A DNA stretch of 64,000 bases from Prorocentrum cordatum (lineage: Eukaryota > Sar > Dinophyceae > Prorocentrales > Prorocentraceae), in contig CAUYUJ010001447.1 of assembly GCA_963575745.1 (NCBI GenBank), positions 303,979 to 367,978 of the forward strand, read 5' to 3'. Positions 50,685-61,722 of this stretch are shown here, piece by piece. Every line of letters begins with the position of its first letter. Positions within the stretch are counted from its first letter, which is position 1. Made by a program: the position numbers and the translations under genes. The notes beneath the pieces were generated by a model. That model searched no databases. It was not told where the DNA came from and saw only the letters and a list, made by a program, of their open reading frames with translations.

Positions 50685-53095
50685 ACTGACATTCGCGATG
50701 ACGAAACATAACGTTGATATATTGTGCATGGAAGACACTCGTTGCTACACCCAACAAAGAATCAATATTTCTCCTACGTGGGAGCCTGGATTTGGACAGC
50801 CGCTCGCGCGCCAAAATGTGATTTACTGTTGCGCCGGAATTATCTGGAGCAGTCGTTGTTTTCAAAGCTTGCAACGAGCGGATCACCACCTTGTGGGTCA
50901 AAGGAGGCACGCTTGCATTGATCACCGCGTACGCGCCGCATTCCGGACACGATTGCGCAGCGAGGCAATCATTCTTCAACGGGCCACGACGTCGCACAGC
51001 ACCACTTTCATGTTGGGAAACTTCAACGCAACATTGCTTTATTCCCGCGCTGGAAAAATCTGCCATTGGACTTCATGTGTTCCAAGATCACAGACCAGTT
51101 GAAGATGCGGGGGCTTGTTGTCTCAAGCAGGGTGTTACTATGGGAAGAATGCATCGCACATGATCTGGCACTTGCAAATACATTTGCTCGATCATCCCAA
51201 CCACAAGAAGGTCACATACAAGGACCTGGGGACCGCACCGATGGACGCCAACATAACGTGTCAGAAATTATATCACATCGATCACTTGCTTTGCCATTGC
51301 ACAAAAATCGACGTCATCCACAAATCCTGGGCAAGCCGGGAGGTCGCCATTAACAGCCACCACGAAGTCACCATACTGGAAGCAAGTGCAAACATTTACA
51401 CCAAACAACAAGTGCACCAACCGCGAATTGACAGGAGTTCTTTGGGGGATCCAGGATTGCATTCACAATTTGCCCAGCAATTTGTCGATGCAGTAACGGC
51501 TCCTCCTACACCAGACTCGTTGGACGAAGCTGCTGACAATGTGCATCGAGCTTTTAACGAAGCTTCTGGAGTATTTCTGACTTCTACCAAACTGGCGCGA
51601 CAACCGTGGACAAGCAAACTACTCTGAATCTCACTTGCGAGCGAAATGCTTGCCGGCAAACGGGGGACTATGTGAATGAGCGTCGCGTTAACAAACTGAT
51701 ACGGGAATCTGGGAAGAAGGATTGCGCAGTTTGGTGAAACGAGTTTGTTTCCACTGGCAGTTTGGACGCATGTAAAGACTTACAGAAGCCACGTGATGTT
51801 TTGCATGCAGCTCTTAGAAGACCAGATGTGGTCCTATCTGACACAGCAGACAGAGCAGATGTCTTGGCATATCATTTTGAAGCATAACAATGGGAGGACA
51901 CATATGGAGACCGCCAGCCCGCAAACACAGCTCCCCTTAGGTGACGTCATTCCCATCGACACCGGCCCTTTCAGAGCGCATGAGCTTAAGGATGTGCTCC
52001 GCAAGCTGCAGAAAAGGGAAGGCAGCTGGACCATACGACATATTACCAGATGTTTGGCGAATTCGTGCTTCGGATAATGCAGCTTGCAATATACTGCTTG
52101 GTCAGTGTCAAAGGTGCTGAGAAAACAAAGCCATACCAGAAGCCCGGAAGCGTGCACACTTTGTTCTATTGTTCAAAAAAGGCGATACAGCATTACCAGA
52201 AAACTGTGGACCTATATCACTGCTTGCGGTGGGCTACAACATACTGGCTTCGTTCGTGCACGCGCGGGTAATCCGAGGAGGAGGTGAAACGCGCATGCGA
52301 GAATCGCAATACGAATTTCGACCGAAAAGGGGGACCTCTGACGCCCTAGTGTTAATTCGACGTATGATTGACGCAGCGCATCAGAGCAATGATGGTGGGA
52401 TGATTACATTGTTGCTTGACTGTGCTAAAGCATTTGATCGGATTAAGCCCGATTGCATGTTGTGCGTGCCTCTCCGACGCTTCGGGCTTCCAGTGGGAAT
52501 GGTGGCTATTATTCAATCAATTAATGCTGCTCGATATTTCACATTCGTGGACCACGCCAGAAATTCTACTGAAAGGCGACAACGTGCGGGGATAGCACAC
52601 GGCTGTCCGCTCTCTTCATACTGATTCACAACAGTGCAACCTGTGATGCTAAACGATGTGTTCACAGACGTCCAGCTGGCCTCGAAAGCCTCCTATGTGG
52701 TGGCGCGCGACATCCTCTACGCAGACGACACAGTTTTGGCATCCCAGCAAAAGCACAAGATGCAACCCATCTTGGCCGCAAGAGTGGACGAAGGTAACAG
52801 ACATGGTATTGAATTGAACTGGGAAGAGACAGCGCCCATGCACACATCCACAGATGAGACAATTACGCGACCAACTGGGGAGGCAATCGAAACTACGAGG
52901 GCCGCAAAATATCTCGGCGGCCTCACCGCATGCGATGGTGAAGTAATCGCAGAACTTACACGCATATTGGGGGGAATCAAGCAACGTGTTCAAACAGTTA
53001 GACAAATTATGGAGCAACGCTTCCAGTGGGAAAATTTAGAAGCTCACAATTTACAGAAGTTGCGTTGTCAGTAACTTGTTGTATCATTTGGACTC
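50685..53095 (+). pseudogene. LINE 4: endonuclease-RT retrotransposon relic
   Basis: Endonuclease: HNVDILCMEDTRC (50,709, motif with catalytic Glu), TLWVKGGTLALITAYAPHSG (50,887), MLGNFNA (51,010, Asn where GDFN has Asp) and HIDHLLC (51,277). RT: FRAHELKDVLRKL (51,970), KAAGPYDILPD (52,021), FKKGDTALPENCGPISLL (52,169), SQYEFRPKRGTSDA (52,303), TLLLDCAKAFDRI (52,408, catalytic Asp), AGIAHGCPLSS (52,588) and ILYADDTVLA (52,711, intact YADD). TGA at 52,622 and several frame changes inactivate it. A Jockey/RTE/CR1-like type, different from LINEs 1-3. Its 5' edge abuts the inverted 43-bp motif. Confidence 0.85.
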
Positions 53096-53440
53096 TATCT
53101 GGCTGTTGAAAGTGGAAAGAAACGATTAGATGATGTCGCTGCCGATGTCTACGCATAAGTTTGGGAATACCGCACTCGTACATATCAAGGGTCAGGAACG
53201 TGGAGGTCTTGAGCAACGCCGGTGACATTCCAATTTCTGAAGTTTCGCTTGGACGGTAGGGGGTTCTATAATCAACTAGCTTCAAATAATAACGCGTCTT
53301 TGATCAAACCAATACATTGCGGAAGCAATAGCGCGCCGAAATGGCCAACACCGGATAGGCCGTCCACGACAGCAATGAGCCAAAGAAGTTTTTGAACGAG
53401 CGCAACCTTTGTGACTCGTGTTCTTTATCATCGTAATCTC
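53096..53440. other. Unassigned, possibly LINE 4 tail
   Basis: Lower GC like LINE 4. No motif was recognised. It could be the 3' untranslated part of the LINE. Confidence 0.35.
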
Positions 53441-53690
53441 CTCCTTTATCCCCCATCCTCCCCGCGCACGTTTGGCGCGTCTGCGCTTCACCTGCACGTG
53501 TCTGGCGTGTCGCCCGGCTGCTTCCGCACGTGTTTGGCGCGTCACAGGTCTGACCCCAAGCGCCCCTTTGCACGTGTTTGGCGTGTCGCCCGTGTGTTCA
53601 GGCGTGTGTTTGGCGTGTCTCAGGTTTGTGCGAACGCGTCCTGCTGGACGCACGGCTTACTGACTGACTGACTGACTCACAATTTCATGG
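53441..53690. repeat. 28-bp tandem repeat (GCACGTGTTTGGCGTGTC)
   Basis: About eight degenerate copies of CGTGTTTGGCGTGTC, spaced 22-35 bp apart. A short ACTGACTGACTGACTG run follows at 53,658-53,676. Confidence 0.8.
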
Positions 53691-54060
53691 CCCCGCTCCG
53701 CCTGAGGCCTCACGGGCTGCGCTCGCATGCGTTCCCCTGCCCATATCGGCGCACTCCTCACTTGCTTCGTGGCCCCATTAGGGGCTCTACCTAAGCCCGG
53801 AGTGGCTGCGCTCGCATGCGGCTCCCCGCCTATTTCAACTCACCCCGCTCACGTTCCGTGGCCCCACAGGGAGCTCCACCTAAGGCCCCAGTGGCTGCGC
53901 TCGCATGCGGTTCCCCTCCCACTTCGACACACCCCTCACACTTGCTGTGGGGCCAATAGGGAGTTCCACCCACGGCCCCAGCGGCTGCGCTCGCATGCGG
54001 CTCCCCGCCCGTGTCGACACGCTTCTCGCACGCGTCGGGGCCCCATAAGCCTCACATCTG
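53691..54060. repeat. 90-bp tandem repeat (GCTGCGCTCGCATGCGG)
   Basis: Four copies. GGCTGCGCTCGCATGCG recurs at about 53,715, 53,805, 53,893 and 53,984, each with GGCCCCAnAGGGAGCTCCAC-like sequence. Confidence 0.88.
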
Positions 54061-54084
54061 GCCCTGCCGCAAAGAACTGGCAAC

Positions 54085-54700
54085 AGCTTCAAAGATGGAG
54101 AGCGGGTTGTTTTCAAAATGTGGCTCTCGCCTTAGCGCCGCGCACGTTCGTTTCATAAAATTGCAAATGCTCCACGGATTCAAGGCGGTTCCTTTTCAAA
54201 ATGTGGCTCTCGCCTCAGCTCCGCACGCATTCGTTTCATACAATTGCAAGCGTTGCGGTTCCTTCTTAAAATGTCGCTCTCGCCTGAGCGCCGCACACAT
54301 CCGTTTCATAAAGTTGCCAGCGCCTCAAGGATTGAAAGCGGGCTCTTTCCAAAGTGTGGCTCTCGCCTTAGCGCCGCGCACACTCGTTCTTACAACTTTG
54401 AACGAATCCATGGTTCTCATGGTTTACCAGGAATTGCGCTCAGGAGCGATTCGGACTTGATAGGGCGCAACCGTGACTCTGATTCGCCGTGCTGAAATCC
54501 CAGGAATAATGCTCTTGCGCGGTTCAGGATCACCACGACGCGACATCCAGGCTAGCTCGGAGCGTTGAAGTCCTGAGAGTAGTGTTTTGGCACGCCTTAA
54601 GGTGTTCACACGTCTGTCCCCCAAAGGGGCCATTCCCTCAGTTGAGCTGAGCCCTTGTAGGGGAGAGATCTTGGAGGGAGGATGTACTTCAACATCGTTG
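54085..54700. repeat. 90-bp tandem repeat plus flank (second copy of 39,220-39,767)
   Basis: Four copies of TTTTCAAAATGTGGCTCTCG, CCTTAGCGCCGCGCAC and TTCGTTTCATAAAATTGC, then the shared flank with TTTTGGCACGCCTTAAGGTG, CCATTCCCTCAGTTGAG and GAGAGATCTTGG. Confidence 0.82.
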
Positions 54701-54782
54701 ATGAGTCTTGGGGTTATACTGGTCCTCCTCCTCTTCTATTTTAAAGCTGTGCGGACATAGAGCAAATGATCGTTGCGTCTGA

Positions 54783-54840
54783 CCCTCCTCCTCCTCCTCC
54801 TCCTCCTCCTCCCTCCTCCTCCTCCTCCTCCTCCTCGGCA
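54783..54840. repeat. (CCT)n microsatellite
   Basis: About 55 bp of CCT triplets. Confidence 0.93.
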
Positions 54841-55150
54841 CCCCAGTCCTTGTGCCTCACCCCCTCTCCGGCTTAACAACTGCCTCACGATACTAGCAAC
54901 TGCATATAGGTGGGTCTCTCGCCAAGAACATTATTACAGCATGGCTCCCCAGAGGTTCTGGCTCCTTCTCCAGGACGGGTTGTCCATCCCGAGTCGCTGT
55001 TTGCACGGTCCTGGGGCCCAATGCGGGCCCCCGGGATCCAAAGATTGCAGGACATCTGCGCTGTGAGTTCGCACGACCTGCCGAAAGCCCCGGTGTGACG
55101 GAACGCAAGTTGCCCGCAAGCACGCGTGCCCGCCTCTGGGGGGACAGCAC
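54841..55150. other. Unassigned spacer
   Basis: No recognised repeat. A minus-strand frame (54,934-55,119) has no family match. Confidence 0.35.
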
Positions 55151-55256
55151 GGTACCGATACCGCTATTCCTTGGACCTCCCCAGGGTCGCATTCTGGCTT
55201 GAATTTCGAAGCGAATCCAGCCGTGGCGACGAGTGCAGGGTAGTGGTATCGGTATG
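55151..55256. mobile_element. 106-bp TIR element (TACCGATACC)
   Basis: TACCGATACCGCTATTCC at the left; the reverse complement of the right end is TACCGATACCACTACCC. The inner sequence GCGAATCCAGCCGTGGCGAC is shared with 63,195-63,296 and, inverted, with 22,195-22,305. Non-coding. Confidence 0.72.
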
Positions 55257-55344
55257 TTGTGTGTTGCTATCTGCTCTGAACCTTGCCCGCCGCCTCGCCA
55301 CGGCCATGCGAACCACCGTCGCTGCCGCCAACTCCGCTGCGGGC

Positions 55345-55580
55345 TGGCGACACAGCAGACACGCACGCACACGCAGACACAGACACACAGACGAACAGAC
55401 GCCCAGACGCACCGATACACAGACACACAGACACACTGGAACTGACACAGACACAGAGGCACAGGGGCACAGAGACACAGAGACACGGACACACGCACAG
55501 ACAGACAGCAGACAGTAGACAGACAGACAGACAGACACAGCAAGCACAGGCACACGCACACACACGCACATACACATGTA
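55345..55580. repeat. (CAGACA)n microsatellite
   Basis: ACACAGACACACAGACGAAC and CAGACAGACAGACAGACACA variants over about 230 bp. Confidence 0.95.
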
Positions 55581-55919
55581 CATCTATGCTATATCTGTGC
55601 ACAGATTTGGAAATCGCGGCGTCGCGCGAAGCGAGGCGGAAACGGTCCGCAGACGACCGGAGCGCGCGCGCGGCCGGCTCCCGGGAGGAAAGGGCAGGGA
55701 TCCAAAAGGGATCGGCCCGGGCATGGGCACACCCGGGCCTGAGCGAAAGGGGGGCGGGGTGCAGGATGAGGCGTGCGGAGAGGCAGGCAAGCGGGTGCAC
55801 AATGCGGCCATACGGCCGGGACGGGACGACAAGCAAGGTGGGCCGGTAGCAAGCGATAACCGATACACACACACGCACACACTGAGCGCCTGCTGCCCAA
55901 TCGCCTGCTTCCCAATTGT
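55581..55919. other. Unassigned GC-rich spacer
   Basis: Purine-rich + strand without recognised motifs. Open frames on both strands are composition-driven. Confidence 0.4.
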
Positions 55920-56120
55920 TTTCCTGCTGCTGCTCCTCATCCTCCTCCTCGATCCTCCTGCCCCCCTTCTTCCCGCTGATCTTCCTCCTCCTTCTCCTCC
56001 TCCGCCTCCTCCCCATCCTTCCCGATCGTCATTCTTCTTCCTCCCCCTCCTCCTCCTCCTCCTGCTGCTGCTCCTCCTCATCCTGCTCGTCGATCCTCCT
56101 CCTCCACCCCGAATTTCCTC
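55920..56120. repeat. Polypyrimidine tract with CTG/CCT
   Basis: CTGCTGCTCCTCATCCTCCT and CTCGATCCTCCTCC occur twice (about 55,925 and 56,062). Confidence 0.88.
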
Positions 56121-56244
56121 GGGAATCTGGCCAAGAGTTCTCAGCCGCAGTGGCCGAGACCAGAGGGGCAACCCCAGGCCGAAGTGAGGCTGCCAGCCAT
56201 CGGGGAGGCCCTTCGTGGTCAACCAGGGTACACGTCGGTCGGAA

Positions 56245-56415
56245 GAAGTAGGTAAAAACATGAAGTAGGAAGGCGGATTAAGTTGATTGGGTCCAGGCCC
56301 CCCCCAGGGAATAACAATACACAGCAAAAGCGTGTCGATTTCTGAAGTAGGAAGGCGCTTGAAGTAGATTGGGATCTGGGAACCCAAACATACTTACCTG
56401 CAGCGACCGGCGTGC
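56245..56415. repeat. 170-bp dispersed repeat, copy 1
   Basis: AACATGAAGTAGGAAGGCGG and GAAGTAGGAAGGCGCTTGAA, GATTGGGATCTGGGA, closely matched at 62,088-62,262. The internal GAAGTAGGAAGGCG duplication is shared, so it predates dispersal. Confidence 0.85.
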
Positions 56416-56859
56416 ATCCAGAGTCACAGCGATCGCCTTCCAGGCGGGGCGCGCGCGTCTGCCTTGGCGTCGCCCTCGTCGTCGGGGTGTCTGTCCGCTT
56501 CGCCGTCGCCCTCCGGGCATCCTGTGCGGGGTGCAGTAGAGCCGGAGACTCTGGCAGGAGGAGGAGGGTGAGGAGGAGGAGGAGGAGGAGGAGGAGGAGG
56601 AGGAGGAGGGAGGAGGAGGGAGGAGGAGAAGGAGGAGGAGGAGGAGGAGGAGGAGGAGGAGGAGGAGGCTCGGTCAGGGCGGGACGCTCGGCGCCCGCGG
56701 CGATTGAGGGAGAGCGCGAAGAACGAGGTGATATGTCTGTCCCAAGCTTCCCTTGGTTGGGTTCTCGGTCTGGACAGAACACTGGGGTCTCCGCCTTCTC
56801 CTTCTCCTCCTCGCCCCCACACCCACCCGCGCTCTCCTCTCGGCTGTTTCCACTCGCAT
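56416..56859. repeat. Spacer with (GGA)n tract
   Basis: 56,558-56,672 is GGAGGAGGA repeat on the + strand. The flanks are unassigned. Confidence 0.75.
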
Positions 56860-57775
56860 CCCTTCTCTTGGGGGCTACGAGATGTGAAACTGGTGCCACT
56901 TTCGAGGGCTGCTGGGGGAGCCAGCACAGCGGGGTCCCAAACAGATCCAAGCGGGACCTCGCCGTCCCTGGGGGGCGGCGACATTTGAAGCTGTCGCCAC
57001 TTTTGAAGGCTGCCCGGGGGGCCAGCATAATGGGGTCCCACGCAGATCCAACCAGGACCGATCTTGGGGGGCTGCGAATTACGAAGATGACGCCAATTTC
57101 AAGGGCTGCCGTGGGAGGGCCAGCGCATGGGGTCCCACGCAAACCCAACCAGGACCTCGACATCCCAGGGGGGCTGCGAAGTGTGAAGCTGTCGGTGGGG
57201 CCGGCTGCCACAATTGTTTCCCACGCGGACCCAACGGGGACCTCGCCATCCGCGCGGGGGCTGCGATCTGAGAAGCTGTCGCCGCTTTCGAGGGCTGCTG
57301 GGGGAGCCAGCACAGTGGTGTTCCACGCAAAACCAAACGGGACCTCGCCATCCCTGGCAGGGGCGTCGAAGTGTGAAACTGTCGCCACTTTTGAAGGCTG
57401 CCGGGGGGACCAACACAATAGGGTGCCACGCAGACGCAGATCCAAACGGGGCCTCGACATCCCTTGGGGGCTGCGAAATGTGAGTGCAGTCAGTTTTGAG
57501 GGCTGCTGTGCGGGGCATCACAGTGGAGCCCCACGCAGATCCGAACGGGAAGTCGCCACCCCTGGGGGGGGCTGTTAAGTATGAGATTGTCACCACTTTC
57601 GAGGGCTGCTGGTGTGGCCACCACAGCGGGGTGCCCCGAGACCCGAACGGGACCTGGCCATCCCTGGGGGCCTTCGACGTGTGAAAGTGTCGCCACTTTC
57701 GAAGGCTGCTGGGGGAGCCAACACACTAGTTTCCCACACAGACCCTACCAGGACCTCGCCATCCGCCTTCCTTCT
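56860..57775. repeat. 98-bp tandem repeat, about 9 copies
   Basis: Unit: TTTGAAGGCTGCnGGGGGGCC, AGCACAnTGGGGTCCCACGCAGA, TCCAACCGGGACCTCGCCAT and GAAGCTGTCGCCAC-type. Landmarks GAAGGCTG or GAGGGCTG recur at about 56,906, 57,007, 57,102, 57,290, 57,386, 57,498, 57,602 and 57,700. It lies directly downstream of the PPR gene's stop (minus strand). Confidence 0.88.
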
Positions 57776-57841
57776 TCATGTTGTAGCTGAAGGCACAGGG
57801 CTCTGCCTTGGCCGCCTGCTGCCACGAGCAGCCGCGATGAT

Positions 57842-57955
57842 TCACAGCCACGCCGCGCGGTAGCCCAGGGCCCGCAGCGCTTTTTCGACCTCTGGCAGCG
57901 CAGCGCGAGGTTGCTCGTGGACGCCCGGGGGCGGGTTCACCACCACTGTCCCGAT
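57842..57955 (-). CDS. PPR gene, last exon (C-terminus)
   Basis: On the minus strand IGTVVVNPPPG leads to EVEKALRALGYRAAWL and TGA (57,842-57,844). Residue use is natural, and the helix EVEKALRALGYRA looks like a folded C-terminus. The acceptor is probably CTGCAG before GGATCGGG (about 57,955). The link to the exons upstream is by position and plausible frame only. Confidence 0.5.
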   Translation of the reverse strand: MGTVVVNPPPGVHEQPRAALPEVEKALRALGYRAAWL

Positions 57956-58570
57956 CCCTGCAGGGCAGCTTCACGCGGCCTCGACTTCTCGAGCTGCAGC
58001 TCGGCCACGAGAACGCTGCACGCTTCGAGGCTTTGGACCTGGCTGTACAGACCCGCGACCTGCTCCCGGTCAACCAGCGTATACCACAGGGCTACACAAC
58101 TGGAAAGAAACCTCTGGAGCAGGCGTGAGATGGCGAAGACATTCCACGTTCCGGAGAACTGAACGGAGTCGCATGGCGGGTCCAGCAGCAACATCTGCCG
58201 CCCCCTTGGCCAGGGCAAAAATTCAAGGGCGAGCCAGCACATCGCGGCGACTGACCCCCCAGCCCAGCAAGGTAACGCTGCGCCTCAGGACCTCGAAGGG
58301 CTCGGCGGCGGCCTCGAAGAGCACGGCGGAGTCCTTGGGCCTCATCCAGTGCCACGCCAGCGCAGGCGCTCGAAGAGGCGCCGCAGACCTGATTGCACCT
58401 CCGCACCAGGGCCAGGCAATCTGCAACAAGACCGACGCCGCTGCGGCCGACAGCGTGCGACAGTCGGATCACACCCTCCTCAAAACTACGGTTCTGGAAG
58501 AACTCCTCAGAACTGAGGTCGTAAGACCTCAGCACCAGCGTGCATGTCAGTGACGGTGAAAGGATCTGCG
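57956..58570 (-). CDS. PPR gene, C-terminal non-PPR exons
   Basis: Minus-strand frames read SSEEFFQNRSFEEGVIRLSH (58,500-58,440), DSAVLFEAAAEPFEVLRRSV (58,345-58,285), then SRLLQRFLSSCVALWY and VAGLYSQVQSLEACSVLVAE (58,130-58,005). The frame changes between pieces, so there are short introns or frameshifts; GWGVSRRDVLA and LALEFLPWP overlap in two frames at 58,235. No family recognised for this part. Confidence 0.4.
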
Positions 58571-58599
58571 CCCGTCGTCATCTGCTGGCCACGAGCATG

Positions 58600-58915
58600 A
58601 TGTGCTTGCAGACGTCCATGGGGCCACCTGCCTGGGCGCCGTGCACGTACAGGTCAGCGGCCGGATCACAGGCCACAGTAGGGTCCGCGCGGGCTTCCAG
58701 CATCGCCTTGAGCAGGTCTAAGGCCGTTGTCCGCTGCCAGCAGACCTCGCACGCTCGGATGGCCGCGCAGGGCGCTGGTACAGCACCGAGGGCAGCATGG
58801 TAGCTGATCGCCTTGGTCCCCAGCTTCGCCTCCCACATCTCGCGAAGGAGAGGCGTCCCGGCCTTTCTCGCACGCAGCGGTCCCACTCTGGACACGCTCC
58901 GAATGGCGGGGGAGT
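58600..58915 (-). CDS. PPR gene, two pentatricopeptide units (copy B)
   Basis: Reads GTAACEKGRD, then after a one-base frame change PLLREMWEAKLGTKAISYHA, then ACEVCWQRTTALDLLKAMLE and ARADPT. These are the paired helices of PPR motifs (YNAxISACEKGxQW / ALxLLxEMxEAKLEPDxISY). PPR proteins bind RNA in plastids or mitochondria and act in editing, splicing or stability; dinoflagellates have many. The frame change near 58,865 may be a sequencing error or decay. Confidence 0.65.
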
Positions 58916-59079
58916 CCGAGCTGGCCCGCCAGCGCGGGTAGTCGATCGGACCTTCGACGTGCTGACAAGTAGCCGAGTCCGATCGGACCCAACCAGAGCA
59001 CGACGATCGAATGAGGGATGCGATCGAATGATCAAGACGATGACTTCGCATGCAAACTTGCCGAGCAAACGGCTACCAA

Positions 59080-59175
59080 GTCGTACACATCAAGTCGCTG
59101 AGCAACAATAAGACATGCATGCCACGCTCGCTTTTCTCGCACGCGTCAATTCCAGCTTCGTAGCTGAGTAAGGAA
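59080..59175 (-). CDS. PPR gene, exon SYEAGIDACEKSERG (copy B)
   Basis: Reads SYEAGIDACEKSERGMHVLL, LLSDL, the first helix of a PPR unit. The matching exon in copy A (61,075-61,175) reads SYEAVTSACDKSRRGMQVLL. The following intron sequences are also similar (TTTGCATGCGAAGTCATCG at 59,040 and TTTGTATGCGAAGTCATCG at 61,010). Confidence 0.65.
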
Positions 59176-59730
59176 TCCGATGGATGCCAACTGCGACAAA
59201 GTAATGACACCACCCGTATGAGGGGTTACTTGGGCCGGTAAGACGATGAAGCTAAACACATTGCAAATAGCATGTCGTCGATGCGTGTGGTCGTCTTGGA
59301 ACGGGAGATACGCAGAGGCAGTATTAGTCGGGCAATATTGACGCTCTCTCGGGACAGCACCATTCCTGGGGCCGACTTGGTCGCCTTGGAGGCTTCTTGG
59401 GGCCCTTTTCAAGCCGTGTCGAAAGCTTCCTGGGGCATTCTGGTGCCTCCTTACAACCTAGGGCTCCCTTGAGGAACCTGGAGGCCGCACGAAGCCTTCC
59501 TGAAGCACTGTGCCCAGGTTCTCCTGAGGTCCTTCCTTGGGGCCTGTGGTGCACCCTGCAACGCTTTGTAAGACCTCTTCGACCGTGCTGGGGTCCTCTG
59601 ATGTCGTCTCTGAGGTCGTCTCGGGGGCGATCTGGAGCCGTCCTAAGAGTCTGCAGGGTTGGTCTGGCCCCACCGGCCTGTTTGCCAGGGTGCCACATCG
59701 CGCATTCCTCGCACGCTCTGGTTCAGTGAT
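59176..59730 (-). repeat. Intron with CTTGGGCC-type repeats (copy B)
   Basis: Short degenerate GGGGCCTTCTTGG and TCCTGGGGC units. Similar sequence sits at 61,230-61,400 and 62,285-62,600 in copy A (shared GTGGTGCACCCTGCAACGC / GTGGTGCATCCTGTAAAGC). Confidence 0.6.
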
Positions 59731-59862
59731 TGCAGAAACTATGAAATTGGGCTCCACTTTCGCCTCCCCCATCCCGCTCATCAGCGCCAAAACCCGCTGC
59801 CACTGCTCGCCCTTCACGCACGCGCTTATCCCAGCGCAGTAGCTGACTAGGGCAGACCTGTG
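59731..59862 (-). CDS. PPR gene, exon SYCAGISACVKGEQWQ (copy B)
   Basis: The clearest PPR unit: SYCAGISACVKGEQWQRVLA followed by LMSGMGEAKVEPNFIVSAI. It is preceded by an AG at CCACAG|GTCTGC. The corresponding copy A region (62,595-62,665) is decayed to KACGKGAR. Confidence 0.78.
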
Positions 59863-59939
59863 GACTCCGTCCACGACATCAGCTCGACGTGGCGAGGGGT
59901 CTCTGGGCAAGCGCGGGGGGGTGCGGCTGCAGGGCCGAA

Positions 59940-60020
59940 AGGCAATCATGATGGCGTCGGGCTCCAGCTTGGCTTTCCACATCTCGCAGTGCAGCGCCTC
60001 CTGGGCCTTCTTTTGGGCCT
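59940..60020 (-). CDS. PPR gene, exon ALHCEMWKAKLEPDAIMIAF
   Basis: Reads AQEALHCEMWKAKLEPDAIM, the second helix and the P-D junction of a PPR unit. The first helix is probably the exon at 60,600-60,670, so the intron between them (60,021-60,599) is filled by CTTGGGCCGTC repeats. Confidence 0.7.
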
Positions 60021-60599
60021 CCCGGGGGGGCTCTTAGGGCCCTCTCGGGCCGTCTTGGGTGCCTCTTGGGCCGTCTTGGGGCCGTCTGAGGCCCGCCTCG
60101 GCGCCTCTTGGGCTGTCTTGGGCCGTCTTGGGCCGCTCCTGGGGCCGTCTTGGGTGCCTCTTGGGCCGTCTGGGGCGCCTCCTGGGCCGTCCTGGGGCCG
60201 TCCCGGGGCGTCTTGGGACCGTCTTGGGGCCCTCCTGGCCCGTCTTTGGGCTCTCTTGGGGTCCTCTTCGGCCGTCTTGGAGCGGTCGGGGGGACTTCTT
60301 GGGCCGTCTTGGAGCGTCGGGAAGCCGAAGAGGCGAGGAGGCCGAAAACATAGAAAAACATGATAGAAATCGACGATTTCTGTCGCTCGGGGCCCTCTTG
60401 GGAGGCCTCTTGGGAGGCCTCTTCGGGCGTCTTGGACGCCTCTTGGGCCGTCTGGGGCGAATCTCGGGCGTCTTGGGCCCATCTTTAAGCGTGCCAGGGC
60501 TCTCCGGGGCCGTCTTGGGGGCTTCTGGCCCTCTCGACATGTCCTGGAGCCTGCCTGGGCGGCCCGGGGCGGCCCGGGGCCAGCCCGGGGCGGTTTTGA
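60021..60599 (-). repeat. CTTGGGCCGTC short-period repeat filling a PPR intron
   Basis: About 580 bp of 10-16 bp units (CTTGGGCCGTCTTGGGGCC, TCTTGGGCGCCTC). A GACAGAAATCGTCGATTTCT palindrome lies near 60,363-60,390. Confidence 0.75.
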
Positions 60600-60680
60600 C
60601 TCATTGGAGCCTGCGCCCTTCTGGCACGCACTGGGCCCTGCAATGTAGGTTAGATGACGAGGCCTGACCCGAGTTCCGCG
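60600..60680 (-). CDS. PPR gene, exon LTYIAGPSACQKGAG
   Basis: Reads HLTYIAGPSACQKGAGSNE, the first helix of a PPR unit, after an intron acceptor-like CATTGCAG. Pro replaces the usual Ile in AGISAC, so it may be decaying. Confidence 0.6.
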
Positions 60681-61069
60681 AGATCGGATTCGTAAACATG
60701 TGAGGTTTTGCAGCCCCCACGTGGCACAGCTCACCTTCTAAGAGAACACGGATGGTCCTGGGACGGAACGGCAAGCAAAGCGAATCAGAGCGCAACGATT
60801 CATCGGAGACGACACTCCTGTCCACGACACGTCAACGTGGAGGGAGCGCGCTGGGACGCTCACGATACGCTCCGACTGGCGGCAGAGCCCGACTGGGCCC
60901 GCCTGGGCGGGCAGTCGATGGAATCTCCAACGTACCGATAAGTAGCGAAGTCCGATCGGACCGAAAAAAGGGCCAACCATGACGGGAACGATAAAATCAT
61001 TGAAGCGATGACTTCGCATACAAACCTGCCCGGCAAAGTAGAGGAGAATATGCTGCCCAGCTACCAAAT

Positions 61070-61180
61070 CGAGACACTCAGATCGCTGAGGAACAACAAC
61101 ACCTGCATACCACGCCGGCTTTTATCGCACGCGCTGGTGACAGCTTCATAGCTGGTAGGGTGTCGAGTGGATGAAATCCA
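61070..61180 (-). pseudogene. PPR gene, exon SYEAVTSACDKSRRG (copy A)
   Basis: Paralogue of 59,080-59,175 at clear similarity. The downstream partner exon (EMWEAKL in copy B) is not present in copy A around 60,880, so copy A is likely skipped or dead here. Confidence 0.6.
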
Positions 61181-61496
61181 CGCTCAGCTGATGTCACGAT
61201 CATATTTAGAGCTGTCTTGGGCCAGAGAGGCGAGGAGGCTAAAAGCATTGCAGCTCGAATGTTTGTGATGCGAGTGGCCGTCTTGGGGCTGGACATATTG
61301 GGAGGCCGTCTGAGGGTTCTTCTGGACGTACTGGGCGCACCCTGGGGCATCCTGGAGATGCCCTGGAGCGCCTCGGAGCGCTTGGACTACTCGGGGCTGT
61401 CCTGCACTTCCCAGGGGGTCGCCACCGAGGGACCCTGTTGCATTGTGACGGTGCCGTCTCGATGGACCCTGTTGCATTGTCGCGGTTGTTGCTCTG

Positions 61497-61722
61497 GGTC
61501 GGAGATCTTCTGACCCGGGTCAATCCAGACCCGGGTCAGCCAGGCCTTGCAGAATCCTCCAAGATCCCGCAAGTCCCTGCACCCAAACCCGGGTCAATGC
61601 GAAGGATCCTGCAAGATCCTGCACCCACACCCGGGTCAATAGGAGCCCGGCCCTGCAGGATCCTGCAAGACGGGGCGCTTTGGCTGACCCCCGTTCGCAT
61701 TGACCCCCGTCTCAAGACTCCC
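61497..61722 (-). mobile_element. TIR family G element, copy 3 (inverted)
   Basis: GATCTTCTGACCCGGGTCAA at one end and GACCCCCGTCTCAAGACTCC at the other, reverse of copies 1 and 2. The middle has two CCCGGGTCAATnnGA segments and GGATCCTGCAAGATCCTGC. Lies in the PPR gene region, probably in an intron. Confidence 0.75.
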
